Assembly (NCBI RefSeq): GCF_003054245.1
Contig: NZ_QBKR01000013.1
Location: 44,030-108,029, forward strand
Origin: Melghirimyces profundicolus
GTDB taxonomy: Bacteria; Bacillota; Bacilli; Thermoactinomycetales; DSM-45169
Length of the DNA stretch: 64,000 nucleotides
Direction of reading: 5' to 3'
This document shows, in pieces, positions 18,194 to 27,096 of this stretch; position 1 is the stretch's first letter, and each line of letters starts with the position of its first letter. Position numbers and translations under genes: made by a program. A model generated the notes under the pieces. That model saw only the letters and a list, made by a program, of their open reading frames with translations, had not been told where the DNA came from and searched no databases.

Positions 18194-18583
18194 ATGGACG
18201 GTGCAACGATGTTCAGGCGCCATAAAATACGGAAGAACCTGTTGGAGATGAAGCCGCTCCTGAAGGAGCAATATAAACTGGAACCCCGGGACTCGGCGGA
18301 GTCCGGCTTCCCGCTGTACGAGCTGGTGATTCCCCGGGACAGCTGGCTGGAACGGCTGTCGGTCCGATATCTCGGGCAACCGGAGACGATCAAGGTGAAG
18401 CTGGACCGTCTGGGAAGTTATGTGTTGTCCCATTGTCGGGGGGAGCTGACGGTGGAAGAGATCTCAGACAAACTGTCGGAAACTTTCGGGGAAGAAGCGG
18501 AACCCGTCTTGCCCCGGCTGGTGAAGTATCTCGAAATCGTGGAAACCAACGGGTGGATCCGGATGATTCCGGACCCATCATGA
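18194..18583 (+). CDS. PqqD-like small protein paired with the OPT transporter
   Basis: The 129-residue protein has a basic N-terminus and then the PqqD-type region: VKLDRLGSYVLSHCRGELTVEEISDKL, followed by LPRLVKYLEIVETNGWI. PqqD domains are small winged-helix-like peptide chaperones that hand precursor peptides to radical-SAM enzymes, but none is present here. Its position 12 bp after an OPT transporter suggests a peptide-binding or accessory role for transport; that is inference. ATG 18194 is taken as start; ATG 18209 is the alternative, and neither has a strong ribosome binding site, consistent with translational coupling. Confidence 0.72.
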   Translation: MDGATMFRRHKIRKNLLEMKPLLKEQYKLEPRDSAESGFPLYELVIPRDSWLERLSVRYLGQPETIKVKLDRLGSYVLSHCRGELTVEEISDKLSETFGEEAEPVLPRLVKYLEIVETNGWIRMIPDPS

Positions 18584-18588
18584 TGTTG

Positions 18589-18627
18589 AAAAATCCCCGC
18601 ACCGGCAAAGGTGCGGGGATTTTTTTG
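18589..18627 (+). terminator. Intrinsic terminator after OPT-PqqD operon
   Basis: AAAATCCCCGCACC and GGTGCGGGGATTTT surround a short loop, followed by a run of seven Ts. Confidence 0.87.
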
Positions 18628-18634
18628 ACATGTT

Positions 18635-19045
18635 TCAAAGAAAGGAGAGCAACAAAAAGGAGAATGCGGTATCCAGAGCGCCCGCGCCGAAACAGACGGC
18701 CGCCAGCCAGGCTCTGATCTTCTCCCGGCGTTTTTCGGCCGCTTCGCTGCCGGATCCGTCCAAGGGATCCTCAAATCCGTAATCTTCTTTGCGACCTCCG
18801 AACAGCCTCGAAAAAACGTTGCGGGATGGTTCGGAGTTGGCACTCAACTGTTTAAACCCTTTGACAAAAACGCTGAAAAAACCGCCGTTCACTACCGTGT
18901 AAATCGCGGCCAGCAAAAGCAGGGTCAGGCCGATCATGAAAAGGGAATTGATCCATCCCACCCGATCCCCTCCCGAATACACGTAACAACCCGCGAGGCT
19001 GATTCCTGCCCATATCACGGACCAGAGGATGCGGCTTCTTATCAT
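18635..19045 (-). CDS. DUF3899 domain membrane protein
   Basis: The 136-residue protein has three hydrophobic segments: two near the N-terminus (SVIWAGISLAGCYVY and SLFMIGLTLLLLAAIYTVV) and one at the C-terminal end. Between them lies a charged cytoplasmic loop. Length, topology and the GFFSVFVKGFKQL segment fit DUF3899, a family of unknown function in Bacillales. I chose ATG 19045 because AAAGGAGGT precedes it at good spacing. A TATAAT lies on the minus strand at 19111-19106. Confidence 0.7.
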   Translation of the reverse strand: MIRSRILWSVIWAGISLAGCYVYSGGDRVGWINSLFMIGLTLLLLAAIYTVVNGGFFSVFVKGFKQLSANSEPSRNVFSRLFGGRKEDYGFEDPLDGSGSEAAEKRREKIRAWLAAVCFGAGALDTAFSFLLLSFL

Positions 19046-19105
19046 ATCTGGATACCTCCTTTTGCGAAGGTGCGAAAACAGGTACAATCTCGGTGAGACG
19101 AAAGC

Positions 19106-19111
19106 ATTATA
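19106..19111 (-). promoter_or_regulatory. Predicted -10 element of the DUF3899 gene
   Basis: A consensus TATAAT on the minus strand lies about 60 bp before the start codon. The -35 position has only a partial match (TTCAAA at 17-bp spacing). Confidence 0.45.
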
Positions 19112-19252
19112 CCACAGGGTTGACTTGCTTTGAAATCTTCCTATTTTTCAACAACTCTTTTCTGGAATGAAGAATTCATTTATAATTGGACAAGGTTGGA
19201 TTCATTTGAAAGCGATCATGATACCCGATTTTTTCCTGAAGGAGGCAGGGTG

Positions 19253-20893
19253 TTGGCTAAAAAGCGATTGGTTCCTTTGTTGGCATTGGTATCCGCTGCA
19301 AGCCTTGTGTTGACGGCTTGCGGAGGGTTGACGACCTCCAACAGCAACGCGGAGTCCACGGTGGACAAAAACCAGGTGCTGGACATGACGTTTCCGGCCG
19401 AACCGCCGACCTTGGACAGTGCGACCACCACAGACGTGACCTCCTTTGACGTTTTGAACAACATCATGGAAGGCCTTTACCGGCTGGACAAAGACAATCG
19501 TCCGGAGCCGGCCATTGCCAGCCGGGTGGAGATCTCCGACGACAAGAAAACCTATACGTTCCACCTGAAGGAAGCCAAGTGGAGTGACGGCAAGCCGGTG
19601 ACAGCGAAGGATTTCGAGTACGCCTGGAAGCGGGCTCTCGACCCCGGGACCAAAGGGGAATATGCTTACATTCTTTTTCCGATCAAAAACGCAGAAGAGT
19701 TTAACAGCGGCAAAGCTTCCCGGGAAGAAGTCGGGGTCAAAGCGGTGGATGATCAAACCCTCAGAGTGGAACTGAAACAGCCGGTTCCGTATTTCCTGAG
19801 CCTGACCGCTTTTGCCACCTATCTTCCTCAGCGGAAAGACATCGTTGAAAAGAACGGATCGAAGTATGCCACCGAACCGGACAAGATGGTGTACAACGGC
19901 CCCTTCAACCTGGAAGAATGGAAGCACGAACAAAGTATGAAGCTGAAAAAAAGCGATACTTACTGGGACCGGAACAGCGTCCGGTTGAATACGGTCAACA
20001 TGAACATCGTCAAAGACACCGCCACCGGCGTGAACCTCTACACGACCGGGGAAACGGACCTCACCCAACTGGATTCCGCCCTGGCGGAGGCCTTCAAGAA
20101 GAGTCCGGAATACCTTCCGGTGACGGGTTCCGCGGTGCAGTACCTTCAGTTTAATACATCCAACAACTTTTTTGACAACGAAAAGATCCGGAAAGCGATC
20201 AGTTATGCCATTGACCGGGAATCCATGGTCAAGGTATTGAAGAACGGCTCTGAACCGGCTTACGGCTTGGTGCCTCCCTCGATCATCAACAGCAACAATA
20301 AAAACTTCCGGAAACAGGCGGGCGCCGGTCACCAATACAACTCTGCCGAGGCCAGACGCCTTTTCGATGAAGGTTTGAAGGAGCTGGGAATCAGCGAACC
20401 GCCGGAAGATCTGACTCTTTTGAGCTATGACGACCACCGCAAGCAAGCCGCTCTGGTGATTCAAGAGCAATTGGACACGGTCTTGGGCTTGAAGGTCAAA
20501 ATCGATCCCCAACCCTTCAAAATGAAATTGGATCGGGAATCCAAGGAACAGTTCGATCTGACTTTCGCCGGGTGGGCGGCCGACTACAACGATCCGATGA
20601 CCTACCTGGACATTTTCGTCAGCGACAGTTCCTTTAACCGGGGGGATTGGAGCAACAAGGAGTACGATCAGCTGATCGAGAAAGCGAAAAGCAACACCGA
20701 TTATCAGGAACGGGCCAACCAACTGGTGCAAGCGGAAAAAATCCTGAACGAGGAAGTCCCCATCGCACCCCTGTACTATGCCGGGGAGGTTTATCTGCAG
20801 AAGCAATATATCAAAGATCTGGTTCGCCATCCGGTCGGTGCCGGGCTCAGCCTGAAATGGACGTATATCAGCGGCAAAGAAAACAAGCAATAG
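19253..20893 (+). CDS. oppA: Oligopeptide ABC transporter substrate-binding lipoprotein (OppA paralogue 1)
   Basis: The roughly 546-residue lipoprotein has a basic start, a hydrophobic signal and a lipobox LTAC with the lipidated Cys at about residue 23. The SBP_bac_5 domain follows: EPPTLDSATTTDVTSFDVLNNIMEGLYR, the KWSDGKPVTAKDFEYAWKRALDP motif and FAGWAADYNDPMTYLDIF. It captures peptides outside the cell for the OppBCDF pore. It is about 60 percent similar by eye to the next gene. TTG 19253 (or GTG 19250) sits just after AAGGAGG. A terminator ends this cistron, so it may be transcribed apart from the rest of the operon. Confidence 0.92.
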   Translation: MAKKRLVPLLALVSAASLVLTACGGLTTSNSNAESTVDKNQVLDMTFPAEPPTLDSATTTDVTSFDVLNNIMEGLYRLDKDNRPEPAIASRVEISDDKKTYTFHLKEAKWSDGKPVTAKDFEYAWKRALDPGTKGEYAYILFPIKNAEEFNSGKASREEVGVKAVDDQTLRVELKQPVPYFLSLTAFATYLPQRKDIVEKNGSKYATEPDKMVYNGPFNLEEWKHEQSMKLKKSDTYWDRNSVRLNTVNMNIVKDTATGVNLYTTGETDLTQLDSALAEAFKKSPEYLPVTGSAVQYLQFNTSNNFFDNEKIRKAISYAIDRESMVKVLKNGSEPAYGLVPPSIINSNNKNFRKQAGAGHQYNSAEARRLFDEGLKELGISEPPEDLTLLSYDDHRKQAALVIQEQLDTVLGLKVKIDPQPFKMKLDRESKEQFDLTFAGWAADYNDPMTYLDIFVSDSSFNRGDWSNKEYDQLIEKAKSNTDYQERANQLVQAEKILNEEVPIAPLYYAGEVYLQKQYIKDLVRHPVGAGLSLKWTYISGKENKQ

Positions 20894-20913
20894 CGGCGGT
20901 TTGCCAGGTGTAT

Positions 20914-20954
20914 CACAAAAAAGACATCCGCAGAAGTGGATGTCTTTTTTGTGA
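20914..20954 (+). terminator. Intrinsic terminator after first oppA
   Basis: A 16-bp stem CACAAAAAAGACATCC with its complement ends in a T-rich arm. Confidence 0.82.
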
Positions 20955-21326
20955 GGGGGTGAAGGGGCATCTAACATTTACCAGTATGACCCATAAAATT
21001 CATCTTTATTTCCTCAGTGATTACAGGTATTATAAATGTGCATTGATTTTTTTAAAATAAATTGTGTGAAAGTTACCTTCTTTTTTACTTAGCACACATC
21101 CTTCCAGGTTGGATTTCGGGGGAATGATTGTCGCATTATGGACCGTCAACTGTCAGACGATTCCTGATATGGTTACCGTATCGACAAAAAAATGTCGTTT
21201 GTCAGTCGAAATTCGACGAAACTTCCCGAATCAGGTCCGTGTTATCGGCTCTTCGGAGCCATAACAGATGGCCCGCAAGGGTCAAAAATTATACAGAAAT
21301 TTTTATTATTCGAGGGGGAAACCAAT
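20955..21326 (+). other. Long AT-rich leader region of the second oppA
   Basis: No gene is visible in these 370 bp. The leader holds a hairpin at 21241-21265 (GTTATCGGCTC, TTCG loop, GAGCCATAAC) without a T-run. A 10-nt repeat-rich stretch (TCGACAAAAAAATGTCG, 21180-21196) precedes it. Either could be a regulatory RNA element, but neither matches a known riboswitch. Confidence 0.35.
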
Positions 21327-22943
21327 ATGGGCAAGAAGTGGAACATGGCTCTTTCCCTGCTGCTGGTGGTCAGCATGGTTCTGACGGCCTGCGGCGGTGT
21401 TCAGCAGGGAGCCGGAGGAAAGGACAAGCAGGAGCTGAACTGGGTAATCACGGCCGAACCGCCGGGTTTGGACAGTGCGATCACCACCGATACTGTCTCT
21501 TTCCAAATCCTGAACAACATAACCGAAGGACTCTATCGGTTGAATAAAGATAACGAGCCGGAACCGGCCATCGCAAAAGACGTGGAAATCAGCGATGACA
21601 AAAAGACCTACACCTTTAAGCTCCGTGACGCCAAGTGGAGTGACGGGAAACCGGTGACGGCCCATGATTTCGAATTCGCGTGGAAGCGGGCCCTGGATCC
21701 GAAGAACAAATCCCAATACGCATACATTCTCTTCCCGATCCAGGGTGCGCAGGAATACAACGAAGGTAAAGGCGATCAAGAAGATGTCGCCGTGAAAGCG
21801 GTCGATGACAAGACCCTCAAAGTGGAACTGAAAGACCCGATCCCGTATTTCCTGATGATGACCAGCTTCGCGACTTACCGTCCGCAACGGGAGGACATCG
21901 TGGAGAAGTACGGCAAAGATTTTGCCGAAGACCCGGACAAAATGGTATACAACGGTCCCTTTAAGCTGACCCAATGGCAGCACAACAAGAGCCTCAAGCT
22001 CGAGAAAAACGAGAAGTATTGGGATAAAGACAAAGTGAAGCTGGATACGATCAACTTCACCAAGAGTGATGAAGTCTCCACCCAGGTCAACCTCTACAAC
22101 ACCGGCAAACTGGACTTTGTGGAAAACCTGGATGCCAGCTTTGTGGACAAATTCAAAGGGAAAGAAGACGTCAAAGTCTTCAACGAAACCACCACATTCT
22201 ACCTCCAGTTCAACACCAATGATCAATTCTTTGCCAACGAAAAAATCCGCAAAGCCTTCACCATGGCCTTGGATCGCAGCATCATGACCGACAAGATCTC
22301 CAAAACGGGGTCCAAACCGGCGCAGGGTCTGGTGCCTCCGAACGTCGAAGTGGATGGGAAGAGCTTCCGGGAACTGTCCGGCAAGTATCTGAAAGAAGAT
22401 CCGAAAGAAGCGAAAAAACTTCTGGAAGAAGGCATGAAAGAAGAAGGCATCAAAAAAGTGCCGAAGGTCGAGTTGCTCGGTTATGACCGAGACACCGCCA
22501 AGAAAGACCAGGAGTACATGCAACAAACCTTTAAGGAAGTCCTGGGTGTGGACGTGGATATTCAGATTCTGCCCTTCAAACAGAAACTGGAACGCGAGGA
22601 TGCCGGGAAATTCCAGATTTCGTACGCCGGCTGGGGTGCCGACTACAACGATCCGATGACCTTCCTGGATCTGTGGGTGACCGGCAACGCCTTCAACCGC
22701 GGGGACTGGAGCAACAAAGAGTACGACAAGCTGATCAAAAAAGCGCAAAGCAACCCGGACTTCGAAGAGCGGGCCAAACAATTGGCCAAAGCCGAGAAAA
22801 TCCTGATGGAAGAACAGGCGATTGCCCCGCTGTACCACCGTGCCCGTATGCAACTGCAAAAACCCTACGTGAAAAATGTATGGCGTCATCCCTTCGGTGC
22901 GGATTACACCTTTAAAGAGGCTTATATCGAAGGGAAACAGTAA
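21327..22943 (+). CDS. oppA: Oligopeptide ABC transporter substrate-binding lipoprotein (OppA paralogue 2)
   Basis: The 538-residue lipoprotein has a signal with lipobox LTAC (Cys22) and the same SBP_bac_5 landmarks as the preceding paralogue: EPPGLDSAITTDTVSFQILNN, KWSDGKPVTAHDFEFAWKRALDP and YAGWGADYNDPMTFLDLW. It heads the run of oppBCDF. ATG 21327 lies behind a CGAGGGGG site; longer starts lack one. Because two OppA copies share one permease set, they may differ in peptide preference. A hairpin without a T-run after the stop could separate high expression of the binding protein from lower expression of the permease. Confidence 0.93.
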   Translation: MGKKWNMALSLLLVVSMVLTACGGVQQGAGGKDKQELNWVITAEPPGLDSAITTDTVSFQILNNITEGLYRLNKDNEPEPAIAKDVEISDDKKTYTFKLRDAKWSDGKPVTAHDFEFAWKRALDPKNKSQYAYILFPIQGAQEYNEGKGDQEDVAVKAVDDKTLKVELKDPIPYFLMMTSFATYRPQREDIVEKYGKDFAEDPDKMVYNGPFKLTQWQHNKSLKLEKNEKYWDKDKVKLDTINFTKSDEVSTQVNLYNTGKLDFVENLDASFVDKFKGKEDVKVFNETTTFYLQFNTNDQFFANEKIRKAFTMALDRSIMTDKISKTGSKPAQGLVPPNVEVDGKSFRELSGKYLKEDPKEAKKLLEEGMKEEGIKKVPKVELLGYDRDTAKKDQEYMQQTFKEVLGVDVDIQILPFKQKLEREDAGKFQISYAGWGADYNDPMTFLDLWVTGNAFNRGDWSNKEYDKLIKKAQSNPDFEERAKQLAKAEKILMEEQAIAPLYHRARMQLQKPYVKNVWRHPFGADYTFKEAYIEGKQ

Positions 22944-22983
22944 CGGAGAATGAAAGGTTGAAGACCTGATATGTGGAGCACAG

Positions 22984-23016
22984 GAAGGTATATGCCCGAT
23001 GGGGTCATATACCTTC
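22984..23016 (+). promoter_or_regulatory. Intercistronic hairpin between oppA and oppB
   Basis: GAAGGTATATG and CATATACCTTC form an 11-bp stem with an 11-nt loop and no T-tract. It may stabilise the oppA mRNA or cause partial termination. Confidence 0.55.
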
Positions 23017-23080
23017 TGTGTGCTAATGAAACGGCTTTCTTTCGATTCTGAATACCTGGAAGAGAAAGGGGAGAGGAGCC

Positions 23081-24010
23081 TTGGGGCGTTTTATATTGAT
23101 CCGTTTTATGTACATGGTCATCACCCTGTGGGTGATCGCCACGGTGACTTTTTTCCTGATGCATCATTTGCCGGGTTCCCCATTGGCGAATGAAGAGCGG
23201 ATCCCACCGGAACTGAAAGAACAGATTTTGGCCCAATATGGCTTGGACAAGCCACTGCCGGTTCAATATTTGGATTACCTTGGAAAATTGGTTCAGGGCG
23301 ATTTGGGAACCTCCTTCAAATATGACGGCCGCAGTGTGACGGAGATGATTCAACAAGGCTTTCCTGCATCGGCGCAAATCGGGCTTCAAGCCATGGTTTT
23401 CGGTGTCCTGCTCGGCGTGATCCTGGGTTGCATCTCCGCACTCCGTCGGGGCACTTTGGTTGACAACGGAGCCACGGTTCTCTCCGTTTTGGGCTATGCC
23501 ATTCCCAGCTTTACCCTTGCGGCACTCTTTTCTTATTATGTCGGGGTTGTTTGGAGAGTTTTGCCCGCCGCCGGGTGGGGGACTTTTGCTCACAGCGTCC
23601 TTCCTTCCCTCGCTCTTTCTTTCCTGGTGATCGCTCAGATCACCCGTTATGTCCGTACAGAGATGCTGGAAGTTCTGGGTCAGGATTATATGAAGACGGC
23701 ACGTGCCAAAGGTTTGGAACGGCGAGTCATCATCATCCGCCATGCGCTCAGGAACGCCCTGATCCCCGCGATCACGATTATCGGACCGTTGACGGTGGCG
23801 CTGATGACCGGGTCTCTCGTGGTGGAAAAGATCTTCAACATCCCCGGAATGGGCTGGATGTTCGTCGACTCCATCATTACAAATGATTACACCATGATCA
23901 TGGGTGTGACAATGTTCTACAGTTTCCTGTTGATTCTCAGCATTTTCATTGTGGACATTCTTTACGGAGTCGTCGATCCCCGGATCCGGCTTACGGGTGC
24001 GAAGGAGTGA
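23081..24010 (+). CDS. oppB: Oligopeptide ABC transporter permease OppB
   Basis: The 309-residue protein has six membrane spans. The N-terminal segment MGRFILIRFMYMVITLWVIATVTF is typical of OppB/DppB, followed by HHLPGSPLANEERIPPELKEQ. The cytoplasmic EAA loop reads YVRTEMLEVLGQDYMKTARAKGL, the site that contacts the ATPase. Together with OppC it forms the pore. TTG 23081 is the start, behind GAGAGGAG. Its stop codon directly precedes the oppC start. Confidence 0.94.
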   Translation: MGRFILIRFMYMVITLWVIATVTFFLMHHLPGSPLANEERIPPELKEQILAQYGLDKPLPVQYLDYLGKLVQGDLGTSFKYDGRSVTEMIQQGFPASAQIGLQAMVFGVLLGVILGCISALRRGTLVDNGATVLSVLGYAIPSFTLAALFSYYVGVVWRVLPAAGWGTFAHSVLPSLALSFLVIAQITRYVRTEMLEVLGQDYMKTARAKGLERRVIIIRHALRNALIPAITIIGPLTVALMTGSLVVEKIFNIPGMGWMFVDSIITNDYTMIMGVTMFYSFLLILSIFIVDILYGVVDPRIRLTGAKE

Positions 24011-24958
24011 ATGGGGAAAATGGCTGCAAACATTAAAAATCTGTCCCCGGATCTCTTTGAACCGGCGGAGTTTGACCATACGAAAGAGGAAATTTCCCGG
24101 AAGCGCCTGTCCTACTGGCAGGATGTCCGGCGTCGTTTTTTCAGTAACACCGGTGCGGTCATCGGATTGGTCTTGATCCTGGTGATCGGGATGATGGCGA
24201 TCATCGGACCGGGGATGAATGATTACAACTATCGCCAACAGGATTATAACGTCCAGAACATTTCGCCCTTTGACCGCATTGTGGGTGATCATTGGTTCGG
24301 AACGGACAATTTGGGACGGGATTTGTGGACCCGAACCTGGTACGGGGCTGGAATCTCCCTCCTGATCGCATTGATCGCTGCCGGAATCGACCTCACCATC
24401 GGTGTGGCCTACGGTTCCATCTCAGGTTATTTCGGAGGAAGAGTGGATGACTGGATGCAGCGGATCGTGGAGGTGCTGGTGGGGATTCCCAACCTGATCG
24501 TGATCATCCTGCTTTTGATCTGGCTGGAGCCGGGAATTTTCCCGATCGCCCTGGCCATCGCATTGACCGGTTGGGTCAACATGTCCCGTATTGTACGGGC
24601 GCAAATGCTCCAGTTGAAATCCCAGGAGTATGTTTTGGCGGCACGCACGCTGGGAGCCGGTACCCGCCGGATGCTGATGAAACATCTGTTGCCCAACGTC
24701 ATGGGTCCCGTGATCATTACGTTGATGTTTACCATTCCCCAAGCGATCTTCTTTGAGGCGTTTCTCGGTTTCATCGGATTGGGACTCCGGCCTCCGGAAG
24801 CCAGCCTCGGTGTGTTGATCAACGACGGTTATAAAATGTTGCAGGTGTTCCCTTACCAGACCTTCTTCCCGGCCGTGATCCTGTCTTTGCTGATGTTCAG
24901 CTTCAACCTCTTGGGTGACGGGCTCCGGGACGCGCTGGATCCGAAACTGCGGCAATAA
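24011..24958 (+). CDS. oppC: Oligopeptide ABC transporter permease OppC
   Basis: The 315-residue protein has an N-terminal cytoplasmic segment, then six membrane spans. Typical OppC features are HWFGTDNLGRDLWTRTWYGAGISLLIAL and the EAA loop RIVRAQMLQLKSQEYVLAARTLGAG. The ATG begins the base after the oppB stop (TGA-ATG), with the ribosome binding site GAAGGAG inside the end of oppB, so the two are translationally coupled. It pairs with OppB as the membrane pore. Confidence 0.94.
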   Translation: MGKMAANIKNLSPDLFEPAEFDHTKEEISRKRLSYWQDVRRRFFSNTGAVIGLVLILVIGMMAIIGPGMNDYNYRQQDYNVQNISPFDRIVGDHWFGTDNLGRDLWTRTWYGAGISLLIALIAAGIDLTIGVAYGSISGYFGGRVDDWMQRIVEVLVGIPNLIVIILLLIWLEPGIFPIALAIALTGWVNMSRIVRAQMLQLKSQEYVLAARTLGAGTRRMLMKHLLPNVMGPVIITLMFTIPQAIFFEAFLGFIGLGLRPPEASLGVLINDGYKMLQVFPYQTFFPAVILSLLMFSFNLLGDGLRDALDPKLRQ

Positions 24959-24975
24959 GAAAGGAGGGAGAGAAC

Positions 24976-26010
24976 ATGGAAAAGGATAAAATTTTGGAAG
25001 TCAACGATTTGCATGTTTCGTTCAAGACCTATAACGGCGAAGTTCAGGCCGTGCGTAGCGTCAGTTTCGACGTGAAAAAAGGGGAAACGGTCGCCATTGT
25101 GGGGGAATCGGGCTGCGGAAAGAGTGTGACCTCCCAGAGCATCATGCGGTTGATCCCCGAGCCGCCGGGTTGGATCAAATCCGGAGAGGTTCTGTTTGAC
25201 GGGAAGGATTTGACCAAGGTTTCGGAGAAAGAAATGGAGGGGATCCGCGGCAAGGACATCGCAATGATCTTTCAAGACCCGATGACCTCGCTCAATCCGA
25301 CGATGACCGTCGGCAAGCAGATCATGGAGGGGCTGGTGAAACATCAGAACATGGGCAAGGCCCAGGCCAAGGAGCGGGCCCTGGAAATGCTCCGTCTCGT
25401 TGGCATCCCCAGCCCGGAGCGACGGATCAACCAATATCCCCATCAGTTCAGCGGCGGGATGCGGCAACGGGCCATGATCGCCATCGCTCTGGCTTGCGCT
25501 CCCCAACTCCTGATCGCCGACGAACCGACCACCGCTCTGGACGTGACCATCCAAGCCCAGATCCTCGATCTGATGAATGATCTGAAGGAGCGGCTTGGGA
25601 CCTCCATTATCCTTATTACCCACGACCTGGGTGTGGTGGCTGACGTGGCGGACCGGGTGGTTGTCATGTATGCGGGAAAAGTGATCGAATCGGGAACCGT
25701 GGAAGAAATTTTCCACCGTCCGCGCCATCCCTATACTTGGGGTTTGATGGGGTCCATGCCGCGGCTGGACCTGACCCGCGATAAGGAGCTCAGCCCGATC
25801 ACGGGGACACCGCCGGATCTGTTGTCCCCGCCGAAAGGCTGCCCCTTTGCCGCACGGTGCAAACACGCGATGAAGGTCTGTCAGCGGGAGATGCCGGAAA
25901 CCACTCAGGTTCGGGGAAGTGGTTCCCATAAAGTCAACTGCTGGCTGGAACACCCCATGGCGCCCGCGGTGGAACCACCAGCTGAAGTGGTAGGAGGGGG
26001 TTCGAAATGA
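24976..26010 (+). CDS. oppD: Oligopeptide ABC transporter ATP-binding protein OppD
   Basis: The 344-residue ATPase shows Walker [10 protein letters not shown]-loop region [12 protein letters not shown], signature [12 protein letters not shown], Walker [13 protein letters not shown] and the H-loop THDLG. The C-terminal oligopeptide/dipeptide domain has the cluster-like Cys pattern [15 protein letters not shown], which in related DppD proteins binds a [4Fe-4S] cluster. ATG 24976 follows AAGGAGGGAG. The last codons overlap the start of oppF by 4 nt (ATGA). Confidence 0.95.
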   Translation: MEKDKILEVNDLHVSFKTYNGEVQAVRSVSFDVKKGETVAIVGESGCGKSVTSQSIMRLIPEPPGWIKSGEVLFDGKDLTKVSEKEMEGIRGKDIAMIFQDPMTSLNPTMTVGKQIMEGLVKHQNMGKAQAKERALEMLRLVGIPSPERRINQYPHQFSGGMRQRAMIAIALACAPQLLIADEPTTALDVTIQAQILDLMNDLKERLGTSIILITHDLGVVADVADRVVVMYAGKVIESGTVEEIFHRPRHPYTWGLMGSMPRLDLTRDKELSPITGTPPDLLSPPKGCPFAARCKHAMKVCQREMPETTQVRGSGSHKVNCWLEHPMAPAVEPPAEVVGGGSK

Positions 26011-27020
26011 GCGTAGCCGAACCGAAAGTGGAAAAGATTCTCGAAGTGAAGCAGGTTAAAAAGCACTTCAAGATGGGAAGAAACCAGGTCGTCCAAGCGG
26101 TGGATAACATCAGCTTCGATGTGTACAAAGGAGAAACCCTGGGTCTGGTGGGGGAATCGGGCTGCGGCAAGTCCACCATCGGTCGTACGATCATCCGACT
26201 GTACGAAGCGACTGACGGCGAGGTGCGGTTCAAGGGACAGACGACCAAGAATCTGAAAGGGAAGGACCTGAAGAAGTTCAACCGCGAGATGCAAATGATC
26301 TTCCAGGATCCTTATGCCTCCCTGAATCCCCGGATGACGGTCGGAGACATTATCGCCGAAGGTTTGGACATCCATGGTTTGGCCAAAGGCAAAGAACGGC
26401 GCGAAAAAGTGGTGGAACTCCTGAAGACCGTCGGCCTCAACGAAGAGCACGCCGATCGATTCCCCCACGAATTCAGCGGGGGACAGCGGCAACGGATCGG
26501 GATTGCCCGGGCCCTGGCGGTGGATCCGGATTTTATCATTGCCGATGAGCCGATTTCGGCATTGGACGTCTCCATCCAGGCACAGGTGGTCAACCTGATG
26601 AAAAAGCTGCAAAAGGAAAAAGGGTTGACCTATCTTTTCATCGCTCACGACCTGTCCATGGTGAAATACATCAGCGACCGGGTCGGCGTGATGTATCTGG
26701 GGAATCTGGTGGAGTTGGCGGACAGCCAGGAGCTGTACGACAACCCGCTCCATCCTTACACGGAAGCTCTGCTCTCCGCCGTGCCGATTCCGGACCCCGA
26801 CGTCGAACAGCGGCGGGAACGAATCATACTGAAAGGGGATGTACCGAGTCCGATCGATCCGCCCAGCGGCTGTCGATTCCGCACCCGCTGCCCCAAAGTG
26901 ATGGATGTCTGCGCCCAGGAAGTGCCGAAATGGCAGGAAGTCCGTCCGATGCACTGGGTGGCCTGCCACCTGTATCAGGAAGAATCCCTGAAGAAAGAAG
27001 AAGCGAATAAGACCCGGTAA
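26007..27020 (+). CDS. oppF: Oligopeptide ABC transporter ATP-binding protein OppF
   Basis: The 337-residue ATPase has Walker [26 protein letters not shown], signature [12 protein letters not shown], Walker [13 protein letters not shown] and AHDLS. As in OppD, the C-terminal extension has a Cys cluster ([15 protein letters not shown]). Opp and Dpp transporters use a D/F heterodimer. The ATGA overlap with oppD implies coupled translation. A strong bidirectional terminator closes the operon. Confidence 0.95.
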   Translation: MSVAEPKVEKILEVKQVKKHFKMGRNQVVQAVDNISFDVYKGETLGLVGESGCGKSTIGRTIIRLYEATDGEVRFKGQTTKNLKGKDLKKFNREMQMIFQDPYASLNPRMTVGDIIAEGLDIHGLAKGKERREKVVELLKTVGLNEEHADRFPHEFSGGQRQRIGIARALAVDPDFIIADEPISALDVSIQAQVVNLMKKLQKEKGLTYLFIAHDLSMVKYISDRVGVMYLGNLVELADSQELYDNPLHPYTEALLSAVPIPDPDVEQRRERIILKGDVPSPIDPPSGCRFRTRCPKVMDVCAQEVPKWQEVRPMHWVACHLYQEESLKKEEANKTR

Positions 27021-27026
27021 AATCAA

Positions 27027-27057
27027 CCAACCCCTGAACGGTCCGTTCAGGGGTTGG
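27027..27057. terminator. Bidirectional terminator between opp operon and Nramp gene
   Basis: CCAACCCCTGAAC and GTTCAGGGGTTGG form a 13-bp perfect stem with a 5-nt loop. It sits between convergent genes; T-tracts are weak. Confidence 0.75.
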
Positions 27058-27096
27058 TGATCCTCTGGAAAGGGAATGGGCTTTCCAATTGGATGG

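Noticed and set aside
20955..21326. T-box or other known riboswitch before the second oppA
   Set aside because: No AGGGTGGNACCGCG or other class motif; only a plain hairpin.
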